Shown here: in pieces, positions 34,909 to 43,330 of the stretch | Position numbering within the stretch: position 1 is the first letter of the stretch | Layout: each line of letters begins with the position of its first letter | Source of the DNA: Agrococcus baldri | GTDB lineage: Bacteria > Actinomycetota > Actinomycetes > Actinomycetales > Microbacteriaceae | Assembly (NCBI GenBank): GCA_900114805.1 | Contig: FOZN01000002.1 | Location: 186,001 to 250,000 of the forward strand | Reading direction: 5' to 3' | DNA length: 64,000 nucleotides | The notes under the pieces: model-generated | Told to the model about the DNA's origin: nothing | The model's input: only the letters and a program-made list of their open reading frames with translations | The model's database searches: none | Program-made: the position numbers and the translations under genes

Positions 34909-35412
34909 TCAGATTCCGCTGGGGCGGTCGCGCTCCTGCGCCTGGTCGTCGCCGGGCTCGCCGGGCAGCGGCCGGCGTTCGGGCTCAGCGGCCTCGTCGT
35001 GCGCGAGGTGCTCGAACGATGCCTCGCCGGCGTCGGAGGGCGCGACCGCCGCCTGCGGCTGCTCGGGCGCCTCGACGTCGGTCTGCTCGGCCATCAGCAT
35101 GCGGCCGCGCTTGGCGAGCGCGCGGTCGACCAGCAGCGCGACGACCGCGCCGACGCCGACGCCGAGCACCACGCCGACCACGATCGCCAGGCCGAGGATT
35201 CCGGTGGTGTCGACGGGCTGACCGGCCTCGTCGACCCCCGGCGCCTGCACCGCGGAGACCAGCCAGGCGACGAGCGCGCCGACCACGGCGCCGAGCAGCA
35301 TGAAGACGCCGAACCTCGGCGAGCGCCGCACCCGCACCTCGACGTCATGGCGGCGCTGCGCTGCGGGCTGCCCGCCGTCGTGCTGGTCGGCAGGATCGGG
35401 CGTCTGGTCCAT
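34909..35412 (-). CDS. Two-helix membrane protein with acidic tail, unknown
   Basis: A 167-aa protein. A polar N-terminus (MDQTPDPADQHDGG) and an Arg-rich patch lead into helix 1 (about 36-58), an exported loop, and helix 2 (about 71-95). The cytoplasmic tail of about 65 residues is rich in Glu, Pro and Ala. No family is recognised. The frame is open upstream, but ATG 35412 gives the natural N-terminus. Stop and next start are 2 bp apart, so it is co-transcribed with the 384-aa membrane protein. Confidence 0.7.
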   Translation of the reverse strand: MDQTPDPADQHDGGQPAAQRRHDVEVRVRRSPRFGVFMLLGAVVGALVAWLVSAVQAPGVDEAGQPVDTTGILGLAIVVGVVLGVGVGAVVALLVDRALAKRGRMLMAEQTDVEAPEQPQAAVAPSDAGEASFEHLAHDEAAEPERRPLPGEPGDDQAQERDRPSGI

Positions 35413-35548
35413 GCCCCGATCATCCCACTGCCGGAGGCCCCGCGGGCGCGCCCCACCGCATCCCTCCGACACGAACCTTCGGTAGCCTCGCCCATGGTGC
35501 CCTTGGCCCATTGCAACCCCTCCCGCCCCTTGCACAACGAGGTGAACC

Positions 35549-36925
35549 ATGGCGAACACGCCTGCCGGAACGAAGCAGTCCGGAGCCCCGCTCGCACGCG
35601 CGATGCGCCCCATCAACAACGTCGTCGAACGGTGGATACCGTCGGCGCTCGTCTTCGCGATCGTCCTGACGCTGATCGTGGCGCTGCTCGCCCTGACGGT
35701 GACGCAGACCAACCCGGTCGACCTGGTCACGTACTGGGGCGACGGGCTGGCCGGTCTGCTCGCCTTCATGACGCAGATGGCGCTCATCCTGCTGCTCGGC
35801 CACATGCTCGCCAACACGCGGCCGGTGCGCAAGCTCCTGCGCCGGCTCGCGTCACTGCCGCAGACGCCCGTGCAGGCCTACCTGTTCGTCTTCGTCATCG
35901 CGGCGGTCGCCTCGCTGATCACCTGGGGCCTCGGCCTCGTCGTCGGCGGCCTGCTGGCGCGCGAGGTCGCGGCCTCCGGCAAGGAGCGCGGCCTCAAGCT
36001 GCACTTCCCGATGCTCGTCGCCGCCGGCTTCTCAGGCTTCGTCGTCTGGCACATGGGCTACTCGGGCTCGGGGCCGCTGACCGCCGCGACGCCTGACTCG
36101 TTCATCGCCGAGCACCTCGGCGGCGAGGTCATCCCGATCACCGAGACCACGTTCGCCCTGCCCAACCTCATCGGCGCCGTCGTCACGATCGTCGCCGTCG
36201 CCGTCGCACTCTCGCTCGTGGCGCCCCGCGGCGCCGACAGGATCGTCGAGCTGCAGCTCGACGCGCGCGAGCACATCGTCGAGCAGGAGGAGGAGGTCGT
36301 CACCCCCGCCGACCGCATCGACGCCAGCCGCATCATCACGCTCATCGTCGGCGCAGCGCTGGTGTTCTACCTGGTGGTGCACTTCGTGCAGGGCGGCACC
36401 ATCACGCTCGACATCGTCAACTGGTCGTTCCTGGCGCTCATCTTCCTGGTGGTGCGCAGCCCGTTCGAGATCATTCGCCTCACCAAGGAGGCCGCCTCCA
36501 ACGTCGGTGAGATCCTGCTGCAGTTCCCGCTCTACGCGGGCATCCTCGGCATCATGACCGGCTCGGGCCTCGTGCAGGTCTTCTCGGACGGCTTCGTCGC
36601 CATCTCGAACCCGACGACGTTCGGCATCTTCGCGCTGCTGTCGGCGGGCCTGGTGAACTTCTTCGTGCCCTCGGGCGGCGGGCAGTTCGCGGTGCAGGCG
36701 CCGATCATGCTCGACGCCGCAGAGCGGCTGGGCGTCGACCCGGCCATCCCGATCATGGCGGTCGCCTACGGCGACCAGTGGACCAACATGATCCAGCCGT
36801 TCTGGGCGCTGCCGCTGCTGGCGATCGCGGGCCTGAAGATGCGCGACATCCTCGGCTACACCACCGTGACGCTCATCGCCTCCGGGCTGGTGTTCGCGGG
36901 CATCCTGCTGGTCTGGTCGCTCTGA
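35549..36925 (+). CDS. Short-chain fatty acid transporter, AtoE/TIGR00366 family
   Basis: A 458-aa integral membrane protein with about 11-12 helices, predicted to import short-chain fatty acids such as acetoacetate or butyrate. Family features include ERWIPSALVFAIVLTL at the first helix, GFSGFVVWHMGYSGSGPLTA (about 160-180), NFFVPSGGGQFAVQAPIM (about 370), and YGDQWTNMIQPFWALP (about 410). GAGGTG precedes ATG 35549. No ato operon lies nearby, so it is a stand-alone transporter. It is divergent from the two-gene membrane operon. Confidence 0.9.
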   Translation: MANTPAGTKQSGAPLARAMRPINNVVERWIPSALVFAIVLTLIVALLALTVTQTNPVDLVTYWGDGLAGLLAFMTQMALILLLGHMLANTRPVRKLLRRLASLPQTPVQAYLFVFVIAAVASLITWGLGLVVGGLLAREVAASGKERGLKLHFPMLVAAGFSGFVVWHMGYSGSGPLTAATPDSFIAEHLGGEVIPITETTFALPNLIGAVVTIVAVAVALSLVAPRGADRIVELQLDAREHIVEQEEEVVTPADRIDASRIITLIVGAALVFYLVVHFVQGGTITLDIVNWSFLALIFLVVRSPFEIIRLTKEAASNVGEILLQFPLYAGILGIMTGSGLVQVFSDGFVAISNPTTFGIFALLSAGLVNFFVPSGGGQFAVQAPIMLDAAERLGVDPAIPIMAVAYGDQWTNMIQPFWALPLLAIAGLKMRDILGYTTVTLIASGLVFAGILLVWSL

Positions 36926-36939
36926 CCGCCTGACCGCTG

Positions 36940-36969
36940 GATCGGCCCCTGCCTCGGCGGGGGCCGATC
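36940..36969. terminator. Hairpin terminator after the fatty acid transporter gene
   Basis: GATCGGCCCC, a 10-base loop, then GGGGCCGATC: a perfect 10-bp stem 15 bp after the stop. Confidence 0.75.
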
Positions 36970-37112
36970 TGCGTCTCAGGGCGGGCGGATGCGTCGGGTC
37001 GCCCCGCGCACGCTCCGACCGTCAGACGGGTGGGCGGTTCCGCAACGAGATCTCGGCCGGTCAAGGACCAGATGGGCGTCTGGAGAACGGCCCCGGCGGC
37101 GGGCTGCGCCTC

Positions 37113-38057
37113 TCAGCGGCGGTGGCGGAAGAGCGAGTTCGTGCGCAGCGAGGTCTTCGACAGCGCGCTGGTGGTCAGCGACGAGCGCACGAGCGAGGAG
37201 CCGCGACGGCGCATCCGCTCGGCGTCGGCCAGGTCGAGCCTGCCGACCAGCGCCTCGGTCGCCTCGTCGAGGTGGGTCGGCAGCCCCTGGCGCACGCGCG
37301 CGGCCGCGGCCTCGGCCGCCCGCCGCGCCTGCTCGGCGGCGCGGTGGGCGTCCTGGCCCTGCGACGCCTGCTGCACCTTCGAGTCGACGCGCGAGCGCAG
37401 CTCCTCGATGCGCGAGAGCCGGTCCCCACCGGGCAGCTGCTGCTGCCGCGGCGGCTGGCGCTGCTGCGGCGGCTGCTGCTGCGGCTGGCGCGGCTGCTGG
37501 TGCCCCTGCTGCCACTGCTCGCCCTGGCCCTGCTGCTGGCCCTGGCCGCGAAACTGCTGGGGCTGCTCGGCCGCGCGCCGTGCGCCCTGCCCCTCCCACT
37601 CGGGGTGGGCGTGATCGATCGCGCGCGCAGCGCGCTCCTGCTCCACCGCCGCGGCGGCCGCGTTGATGCGCTCCCGCCACGACTGCGGCACCTTGCTGAC
37701 CAGGTGCTCGGCCTGCGAGCTCGCCTCGCCGTAGCGCTGCGTCGCCTCGCGCTGCACCTGCTGCACGCCGCTGCGCACCTGCTCCTGCGTGCGCCGGGCG
37801 GCACCGCGCGCACGCTCCCGGAGGGCGCCGAAGCCGCCGCGCATCATGAGGAAGCCGATGAACGTCGCGGCGCCGGCGAGCAGCACCGGCACGAGCGCAG
37901 TCTCGAGCGCGTAGTCCATGCCCATCACGAGCGCAGTCTGCGCCACCCACGGGAGCCACTGGATCAGCGCGGGCACGCCGTTGAGCAAGAGGATGACACC
38001 GATCACCGTGGTGACGAGCGGACCGACCCACCCCTTGGACTGCACGACCTGCGCCAT
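37113..38057 (-). CDS. Membrane protein with Gln-rich linker, unknown
   Basis: A 314-aa protein. Two membrane helices near the N-terminus (about 11-30 and 56-74) are followed by an Arg/Glu/Ala coiled-coil-like region (about 80-145). A strongly Gln-rich segment follows (about 165-212, runs of QQ and QPQQQPPQQ). A helical Arg/Ala region and a Ser/Thr/Arg end (SSLVRSSLTTSALSKTSLR) complete it. No family is recognised. A CATACT -10-like box lies 6 bases before ATG 38057. The sterol-carrier gene upstream ends only 18 bp away. Confidence 0.7.
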   Translation of the reverse strand: MAQVVQSKGWVGPLVTTVIGVILLLNGVPALIQWLPWVAQTALVMGMDYALETALVPVLLAGAATFIGFLMMRGGFGALRERARGAARRTQEQVRSGVQQVQREATQRYGEASSQAEHLVSKVPQSWRERINAAAAAVEQERAARAIDHAHPEWEGQGARRAAEQPQQFRGQGQQQGQGEQWQQGHQQPRQPQQQPPQQRQPPRQQQLPGGDRLSRIEELRSRVDSKVQQASQGQDAHRAAEQARRAAEAAAARVRQGLPTHLDEATEALVGRLDLADAERMRRRGSSLVRSSLTTSALSKTSLRTNSLFRHRR

Positions 38058-38075
38058 GTGCTCAGTATGGCGGGC

Positions 38076-38450
38076 TCAGTCGCCCTTCGGGTGAGGCAGG
38101 CGGACGAGCGGCAGCCAGGGCGACACGTCGGCGCGCACGCCCGAGGCGTGCACGGCTCCGCGACCCACCGCATCCGCCCACGTCTCCGTGCCGCACGCGA
38201 GCGCCAGCCAGGTCGCCGCATCGGTCTCGATCACGTTCGGCGGGGTGCCGCGGGTGTGGCCGGGGCCCTCGACCGCCTGCACGGCCCCGAAGGGCGGCAC
38301 CCGCATCTCGACGCTCTTGCCGGGTGCCCGATCGGCCAGGCACTGCAGCGTGTAGCGCACCGCGAGCGCCGTCTGCGCACGCTCCGCGCCGGGCGCCAGA
38401 GCGGCGCGCACGGCGTCCATGCCATCGGTATCGGGGATGCGCTTGGCCAC
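38076..38450 (-). CDS. SCP2-like sterol-carrier family protein (Rv0807-like)
   Basis: A 124-aa protein resembling the small sterol-carrier-like family that sits beside purine genes in many actinobacteria (Rv0807 next to purF in M. tuberculosis). It has VRYTLQCLADRAPGKSVEMRVPPFGAVQ and ETDAATWLALACG, fitting an SCP2-fold hydrophobic pocket. Ligand and role are unknown. The frame is open to 38528, but GTG 38450 gives the family-like start VAKRIPDTDG and has a TACCCT -10 box exactly 6 bases upstream. It is divergent from purD. Confidence 0.78.
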   Translation of the reverse strand: MAKRIPDTDGMDAVRAALAPGAERAQTALAVRYTLQCLADRAPGKSVEMRVPPFGAVQAVEGPGHTRGTPPNVIETDAATWLALACGTETWADAVGRGAVHASGVRADVSPWLPLVRLPHPKGD

Positions 38451-38456
38451 GTTCCG

Positions 38457-38462
38457 AGGGTA
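38457..38462 (-). promoter_or_regulatory. -10 box of the sterol-carrier-like gene (leaderless)
   Basis: TACCCT on the minus strand, 6 bases before GTG 38450; it decides the start over upstream in-frame ATGs. Confidence 0.5.
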
Positions 38463-38534
38463 GCCATCGGGTGATGCGGGGTGGCTCATAGGCGATCCAT
38501 CCGAGCTGGCGGCCCGGCCGTCCCGCATCGTTCA

Positions 38535-38540
38535 TAGACT
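38535..38540 (+). promoter_or_regulatory. -10 box of purD-purC (leaderless)
   Basis: TAGACT, 6 bases before GTG 38547. Confidence 0.5.
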
Positions 38541-38546
38541 GGGCCG

Positions 38547-39806
38547 GTGCGAATCCTGGTTCTCGGCAGCGGCGCGCGCGAGCACGCCATCATCGCGGCA
38601 CTCCTGGCGGAGGGCGGTCACGACATCACCGCAGCGCCGGGCAACGCCGGCATCAAGCGCGACGTCGAGACGGTGCGGCTCGACATCAAGTCGCCGCAGC
38701 TCGTCACCGAGCTCGCCACCGAGGGCGGCTTCGACCTGGTCGTGATCGGCCCGGAGGCGCCGCTGGTGGCGGGGGTGGCGGATGCGCTGCAGAAGGCGGG
38801 CGTGCCGGTCTTCGGACCGACGCAGGCGGCCGCGCGCATCGAGGGCTCGAAGTCGTTCGCGAAGGAGGTCATGGCGCGCGCCGGCGTGCCCACCGGCATC
38901 GACACCACGGCCACGACCATGGACGAGGTGCGGGCTGCGCTCGACGCCTCCAAGCCCCCGTTCGTGCTGAAGGCCGACGGGCTCGCCGCCGGCAAGGGCG
39001 TCATCGTCACCGCGGACCGCGAGGCGGCCGAGGCGCACGCCGAGGCCTTCCTGCCCGACGGCCCGCTGCTGATCGAGGAGTACCTGGCCGGGCCCGAGGT
39101 GAGCCTGTTCGTGCTCACCGACGGCGAATCGGTCGTGCCGCTCGCCCCCGCGCAGGACTACAAGCGGCTCGGCGACGGCGACGCCGGCCCGAACACCGGC
39201 GGCATGGGCGCATACTCGCCGCTGCCGTGGCTCGCCGAGCGATTCGGCAGCGAGCAGGCCTTCGTCGACGAGGTGGTCGAGTCGGTCGCGAAGCCGACGA
39301 TCCGCGCGATGGCCGAGGCCGGCACGCCCTTCGCCGGGCTGCTCTACTGCGGCCTGATCGTGACGAAGTCGGGCGTGAAGGTGATCGAGTTCAACGCCCG
39401 CTTCGGCGACCCCGAGACGCAGGTGGTGCTGCCGCGCATCGAGTCAGGTCTGGCGGATGCGCTGCTGGCGGCCGCGAACGGCACCCTCGGCACCGCCGCG
39501 CCACTGGTGTGGCGCGACTCGGCGGCGGTGACGGTGGTGCTCGCGAGCGAGGGCTACCCGGCCGAGCCGGTCACCGGCCGCCTGATCGCCGGCGTGGACG
39601 CCGCAGCCGCCGTGGACGGCGTGCAGGTGCTGCACGCCGCGACCGGCGAGGGCGAGCAGGGGCTGACCGCCACGGGCGGCCGGGTGCTCAACGTCGTCGG
39701 CACGGGCGCGACGCTCGCCCAGGCTCGCGAGCGCGCCTACGAGGCGCTCGGCAAGATCGAGCTGCTCGGTGGCCAGGCGCGCACCGACATCGCGGCCGGG
39801 GCATGA
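38547..39806 (+). CDS. purD: Phosphoribosylamine-glycine ligase (GAR synthetase)
   Basis: Second purine step: phosphoribosylamine + glycine + ATP give GAR. 419 aa, an ATP-grasp enzyme. Signatures: MRILVLGSGAREHAI at the N-terminus, GPEAPLVAGVADAL, the ATP-grasp segment KADGLAAGKGV (about 147), LIEEYLAGPEVSLF, and the PurD signature FNARFGDPETQ (about 286-296). The start is GTG 38547, supported by the -10 box. Its stop overlaps the purC start by ATGA, coupling the two. Confidence 0.97.
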   Translation: MRILVLGSGAREHAIIAALLAEGGHDITAAPGNAGIKRDVETVRLDIKSPQLVTELATEGGFDLVVIGPEAPLVAGVADALQKAGVPVFGPTQAAARIEGSKSFAKEVMARAGVPTGIDTTATTMDEVRAALDASKPPFVLKADGLAAGKGVIVTADREAAEAHAEAFLPDGPLLIEEYLAGPEVSLFVLTDGESVVPLAPAQDYKRLGDGDAGPNTGGMGAYSPLPWLAERFGSEQAFVDEVVESVAKPTIRAMAEAGTPFAGLLYCGLIVTKSGVKVIEFNARFGDPETQVVLPRIESGLADALLAAANGTLGTAAPLVWRDSAAVTVVLASEGYPAEPVTGRLIAGVDAAAAVDGVQVLHAATGEGEQGLTATGGRVLNVVGTGATLAQARERAYEALGKIELLGGQARTDIAAGA

Positions 39807-40681
39807 GCTCGGCGGAGGCGGGTCTCGAGCTGCCCGGCTGGAGCCTCGCCTACAGCGGCAAGGTGCGCGACCTCTACGTCGCCGAGGGGCAGTCGCTCGA
39901 GAGCGCGCCCGAGATGCTGATGGTCGCCTCCGATCGCGTCTCGGCTTTCGACCAGGTGCTCGAGCCGGCCATCCCCGGCAAGGGCGCCCTGCTGACCTCG
40001 CTGTCGCTGTGGTGGACGGAGCGGCTCGGCCTGCCCTCGCAGCTCGCGCCCGACGCCGATGCCCGCACCCCCGCATCCGTCGCCGATCGGGCGATGCTCG
40101 TGCGCACCCTCGACATGCTGCCGATCGAGTGCGTCGTGCGCGGCCGCGTCACCGGCTCGGGGCTGAAGGAGTACCAGCAGGTCGGCTCGATCTCGGGCGT
40201 CGAGCTGCCCGCGGGCCTGGCCGACGGCGTCGAGCTGCCCGAGCCGATCTACACGCCCGCATGGAAGGCGCCGCAGGGCGAGCACGACGAGAACGTCTCG
40301 TTCGAGCGCACCGTCGAGCTGGTCGGGCGGGAGGACGCCGAGGCGATCCGCGAGCTGAGCCTGTCGGTCTACCGGCGGGCCGCCGTCATCGCCGCTGAGG
40401 CGGGGCTCGTGCTGGCCGACACGAAGTTCGAGTTCGGCCGCGACCGGGTGACGGGCGAGCTGCTGCTCGCCGATGAGGTGCTCACCTCGGACTCGTCGCG
40501 CTACTGGGATGCGGCGGCGCTGGCCCAGGGCCGCGTCGAGTCGTTCGACAAGCAGATCGTGCGCGACTGGCTGGCCGACAACTGGGCGGGCGAGGGCGAG
40601 GCTCCCGCGCTGCCGCCGGCGATCGTCGAGCGCACGGCCGCCCGCTACGGCGAGCTGCTGGAGCGGCTCACCGCCGACTGA
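39803..40681 (+). CDS. purC: Phosphoribosylaminoimidazole-succinocarboxamide synthase (SAICAR synthetase)
   Basis: Joins CAIR with aspartate to give SAICAR. 292 aa, the usual length for the long bacterial/fungal-type enzyme. Motifs: YSGKVRDLY (about 15), the ASDRVSAFDQVL signature, ECVVRGRVTGSG, and LADTKFEFG (about 203-211), with EVLTSDSSRYW near the end. It overlaps purD by four bases and is translationally coupled. It is convergent with the zinc metallopeptidase gene, stops 2 bp apart. Confidence 0.97.
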   Translation: MSSAEAGLELPGWSLAYSGKVRDLYVAEGQSLESAPEMLMVASDRVSAFDQVLEPAIPGKGALLTSLSLWWTERLGLPSQLAPDADARTPASVADRAMLVRTLDMLPIECVVRGRVTGSGLKEYQQVGSISGVELPAGLADGVELPEPIYTPAWKAPQGEHDENVSFERTVELVGREDAEAIRELSLSVYRRAAVIAAEAGLVLADTKFEFGRDRVTGELLLADEVLTSDSSRYWDAAALAQGRVESFDKQIVRDWLADNWAGEGEAPALPPAIVERTAARYGELLERLTAD

Positions 40682-40682
40682 C

Positions 40683-41591
40683 TCAGACCTGCGGCGCGTT
40701 CCAGGTGTCGCAGGCGCCGACGCCGCCGTTGAAGCCGTTCGAGAGCCACGTCTGGCGCTGCTCGCTCGAGCCGTGCGTCCAGCCGTCGGGGTTCACGCCG
40801 CCGCCGCCCATCTGCTGCAGCCGGTCGTCGCCGATGGTTCGCGCGGCGTCGAGCGCCTGCTGCATCTGCTCTTCGGTGACCGCTTCGATCACGGGCGCGC
40901 TGCCGTCGTCGTCGGCGGTCTGCGGTGCGGCGGCGATCCAAGCGCCGGCATAGCAGTCGGCCTGCAGCTCGCTGCGCACGGCCGACGACTGCGGCCCGGT
41001 GTCGCCCTGCTGCACGCGGCCGAGTTGGCCGGTGACGTTCTGGATGTGGTGGCCCCACTCGTGCGCGAGCACGTACATCTCCGCCAGGTTGCCGCCCTGA
41101 GCGCCGAACTGGTCGCGCATCTGTGCGAAGAAGGTCTCGTCGAGGTAGATGCGCTGGTCGGGCGGGCAGTAGAACGGGCCGACCGCGCTCGTGGCGTCGC
41201 CGCAGCCGGTCGAGACCTGCCGGTCGAACAGCTGCACGGTGGGATCGGCGTACTCCAGCTCGTTCGACTGCATAGTGGCCGTCCAGAAGGCCGACATCGA
41301 GTCGGCCCCGCCCTCCATGCGGCAGGTGACGTTGGCCGGGTCGTTGGCGTCGGCGCCGGTGCAGCCGGTCACCTCTTCAGACCCCTGCGACTGCTCCTGC
41401 GACTGCGGCTGGATGGGGTCGCCGGGCGCGAGCCCCGTGAGGTCGACGCCGAAGATCATCGAGACGATCACGAGGATCACCGTGATGATGCCGCCACCGC
41501 CGACCGCGATCGTGCCGCCGCCGATGCCGCCGCCACCGCCGCCCTTGCTGACCGCGCTGGTGTCGAAGTTCGCGTCGCCCCTGAACGTCAT
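40683..41591 (-). CDS. Neutral zinc metallopeptidase (YpfJ/KPN_02809 family)
   Basis: A 302-aa membrane-anchored peptidase. The N-terminus has a Gly-rich stretch (about 15-32) followed by a membrane helix (about 34-50). A linker rich in Gln/Ser (about 60-75) leads to the peptidase domain. The zinc-binding HEXXH motif is intact in VLAHEWGHHIQNVTG, and further conserved parts are DRQVSTGCGDA, GPFYCPPDQ and ELQADCYAGAW. The catalytic domain probably lies outside the membrane. Substrates are unknown. A TAGTGT -10 box 6 bases upstream supports ATG 41591. Confidence 0.9.
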   Translation of the reverse strand: MTFRGDANFDTSAVSKGGGGGGIGGGTIAVGGGGIITVILVIVSMIFGVDLTGLAPGDPIQPQSQEQSQGSEEVTGCTGADANDPANVTCRMEGGADSMSAFWTATMQSNELEYADPTVQLFDRQVSTGCGDATSAVGPFYCPPDQRIYLDETFFAQMRDQFGAQGGNLAEMYVLAHEWGHHIQNVTGQLGRVQQGDTGPQSSAVRSELQADCYAGAWIAAAPQTADDDGSAPVIEAVTEEQMQQALDAARTIGDDRLQQMGGGGVNPDGWTHGSSEQRQTWLSNGFNGGVGACDTWNAPQV

Positions 41592-41597
41592 GGCAGA

Positions 41598-41603
41598 ACA
41601 CTA
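41598..41603 (-). promoter_or_regulatory. -10 box of the zinc metallopeptidase gene (leaderless)
   Basis: TAGTGT on the minus strand, 6 bases before ATG 41591. Confidence 0.5.
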
Positions 41604-41687
41604 GCCCGCCGCGCGGGGCAGCACCCGGGCATCGCCGCGACCCCGCGCGCGGACGCGACGCGCGCATCCGCCGACCGCGTCCTTCCG

Positions 41688-41693
41688 TAGACT
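41688..41693 (+). promoter_or_regulatory. -10 box of the purS-purQ operon
   Basis: TAGACT; the leader would be about 33 bases and contains AGGGAG before ATG 41734. Confidence 0.5.
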
Positions 41694-41733
41694 GGTGGTG
41701 CACCCCCATCCACTCATTCGCAGGGAGCGACCC

Positions 41734-42000
41734 ATGGCCCTCATCGTCGTCGACGTCATGCCCAAGGCAGAGATCCTCGATCCGCAGGGCAAGGCCGTCT
41801 CGCGCGCCCTCGCCCGGCTCGGCCACGAGGCCGTCGGCGACGTGCGCGTGGGCAAGCGCTTCGAGCTGCGCATCGACGGCGACGTGACGGATGCGCTGCT
41901 CGAGCAGGTGCGCACGGTCGCCGACGAGGTGCTCGCGAACACCGTGATCGAGGACGTCGTCGGCGTGCACGTGGTCGACGAGGCGGAGGTCGGCAAGTGA
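41734..42000 (+). CDS. purS: FGAM synthase, PurS subunit
   Basis: The small subunit (88 aa) that bridges PurL and PurQ in the three-part FGAM synthase of Gram-positives. Family pattern: [30 protein letters not shown] and [15 protein letters not shown] 41734 has an AGGGAG site; the frame upstream is not family-like. Its stop overlaps the purQ start by four bases (GTGA), so stoichiometric coupled translation is likely. Confidence 0.96.
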   Translation: MALIVVDVMPKAEILDPQGKAVSRALARLGHEAVGDVRVGKRFELRIDGDVTDALLEQVRTVADEVLANTVIEDVVGVHVVDEAEVGK

Positions 42001-42686
42001 AGGTCGGTGTCATCACCTTCCCGGGCACGCTCGACGACCGGGACGCGCAGCGGGCCGTGCGGCTCGCGGGCCACGAGCCGGTGGCGCTCTGGCACGGCGA
42101 GCACGACCTGCACGGCGTCGACGCGCTCGTGCTTCCGGGCGGCTTCTCCTACGGCGACTACCTGCGCTGCGGCGCGATCGCCGCACTCTCGCCGATCATG
42201 ACGGAGGTCGTCGACGCGGCGAACAGGGGCATGCCCGTGCTGGGCATCTGCAACGGCTTCCAGATGCTGGCCGAGGCGCACCTGCTGCCCGGCGGCCTGG
42301 TGCGCAACGAGACCGGCCTGTTCGTGCGCCGCGACCAGCGCCTGCGCGTCGAGCGCACCGACACCGCCTGGACGAACCGCTTCGACGAGGGCCAGGAGAT
42401 CGTCATCCCGCTGAAGAACGGCGAGGGCCGCTTCGTCGCGACGCCCGAGGAGGTCGAGCGCCTCGAGGGCGAGGGCCTCGTCGCGTTCCGCTACCTGGGC
42501 GAGAACCCGAACGGCTCGATCGACGACATCGCCGGGCTGTCGAACGCCGCCGGCAACGTGGTGGGCCTCATGCCGCACCCCGAGCACGCGGTCGAGCTCG
42601 GCTTCGGCCCGACGACCACGCGCATGAAGGCCGGCCTCGACGGGCTGGAGATCTTCAAGAGCGCGCTGGAGGCCGTGGCGGCCTGA
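41997..42686 (+). CDS. purQ: FGAM synthase, PurQ glutaminase subunit
   Basis: The class I glutamine amidotransferase that supplies ammonia to PurL. 229 aa. The catalytic triad is visible: Cys in [10 protein letters not shown] (about 86), and His and Glu in MPHPEHAVE (about 197-199). The N-terminus [17 protein letters not shown] and [13 protein letters not shown] are PurQ signatures. It starts GTG 41997, overlapping purS. purL follows 645 bp later, after a DUF3817 gene. Confidence 0.97.
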   Translation: MKVGVITFPGTLDDRDAQRAVRLAGHEPVALWHGEHDLHGVDALVLPGGFSYGDYLRCGAIAALSPIMTEVVDAANRGMPVLGICNGFQMLAEAHLLPGGLVRNETGLFVRRDQRLRVERTDTAWTNRFDEGQEIVIPLKNGEGRFVATPEEVERLEGEGLVAFRYLGENPNGSIDDIAGLSNAAGNVVGLMPHPEHAVELGFGPTTTRMKAGLDGLEIFKSALEAVAA

Positions 42687-42696
42687 GGCCCAGATG

Positions 42697-42702
42697 TAGA
42701 CT
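42697..42702 (+). promoter_or_regulatory. -10 box of the DUF3817 gene (leaderless)
   Basis: TAGACT, 6 bases before ATG 42709, directly after the purQ stop. Confidence 0.5.
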
Positions 42703-42708
42703 GGCTAC

Positions 42709-43203
42709 ATGACAGACGCCTCGCGCACCACCTCGTCCCGCCTCGCTCCGAAGCGGATCTACCGCTTCCTCGCGATCGCCGAGGCCGTCACCTGGACGCT
42801 GCTGATCATCGCGATCATCGCGAAGTACGCCTTCCAGCTCGACACGCTCGTGCCGATCGCCGGGCCGATCCACGGCTTCGTCTTCCTCTCCTACGGCGCG
42901 ATGCAGCTCGTGGTCGGCCACAACCAGCGCTGGAGCGCGGGCACCGTGCTGCTGGGCATCGTGACGGCGATCGTGCCGTACGCGACGATCCCGTGGGAGC
43001 GCCGCCTCGAGCGCCGCGGGATGCTCGAGGGCGACTGGCGCATGCAGGCCACCGACGATCCCCGCGACCAGCGCCCGATCGACCGGCTCTTCCGCTGGGC
43101 GATCAACCACGCGGTGCTGCTGGTGATCGCCGTGGTGATCCTGGTCGCGATCGTCTTCTTCCTGCTGCTGCAGGCGGGCCCGCCCACCGAGTGGTTCGCC
43201 TGA
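42709..43203 (+). CDS. DUF3817 membrane protein
   Basis: A 164-aa protein with four predicted helices, the first three (about 17-40, 50-68, 80-100) forming the DUF3817 domain (YRFLAIAEAVTWTLLI, GPIHGFVFLSYGAMQ). The last helix is near the C-terminus (about 136-157). Function unknown. The gene has its own leaderless-type promoter but sits between purQ and purL, so it may also be read through from purSQ. Confidence 0.85.
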   Translation: MTDASRTTSSRLAPKRIYRFLAIAEAVTWTLLIIAIIAKYAFQLDTLVPIAGPIHGFVFLSYGAMQLVVGHNQRWSAGTVLLGIVTAIVPYATIPWERRLERRGMLEGDWRMQATDDPRDQRPIDRLFRWAINHAVLLVIAVVILVAIVFFLLLQAGPPTEWFA

Positions 43204-43292
43204 CCCCGAGCTCGCCCACGACGGGGTCGCCGCGGCAGCCGCTCGGCATCGCGCGCTCGCATCCGCCCCCTGAACGGGCGCGCGAGCCTCGA

Positions 43293-43298
43293 TAGGAT
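43293..43298 (+). promoter_or_regulatory. -10 box of purL
   Basis: TAGGAT, giving a leader of about 27 bases with a GAGGAG ribosome site before GTG 43331. Confidence 0.5.
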
Positions 43299-43330
43299 CG
43301 ACGCATCCCCCGAGTCGTCTGAGGAGACCC

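Noticed and set aside
36455-36475. Possible third copy of the 58-bp element (cccgttcgagatc)
   Set aside because: Only one half-arm matches and the surrounding sequence encodes the conserved transporter segment; no stem partner.
41997-42000. Start of purQ at a later ATG
   Set aside because: The GTG overlapping purS gives the exact PurQ N-terminus and four-base coupling.
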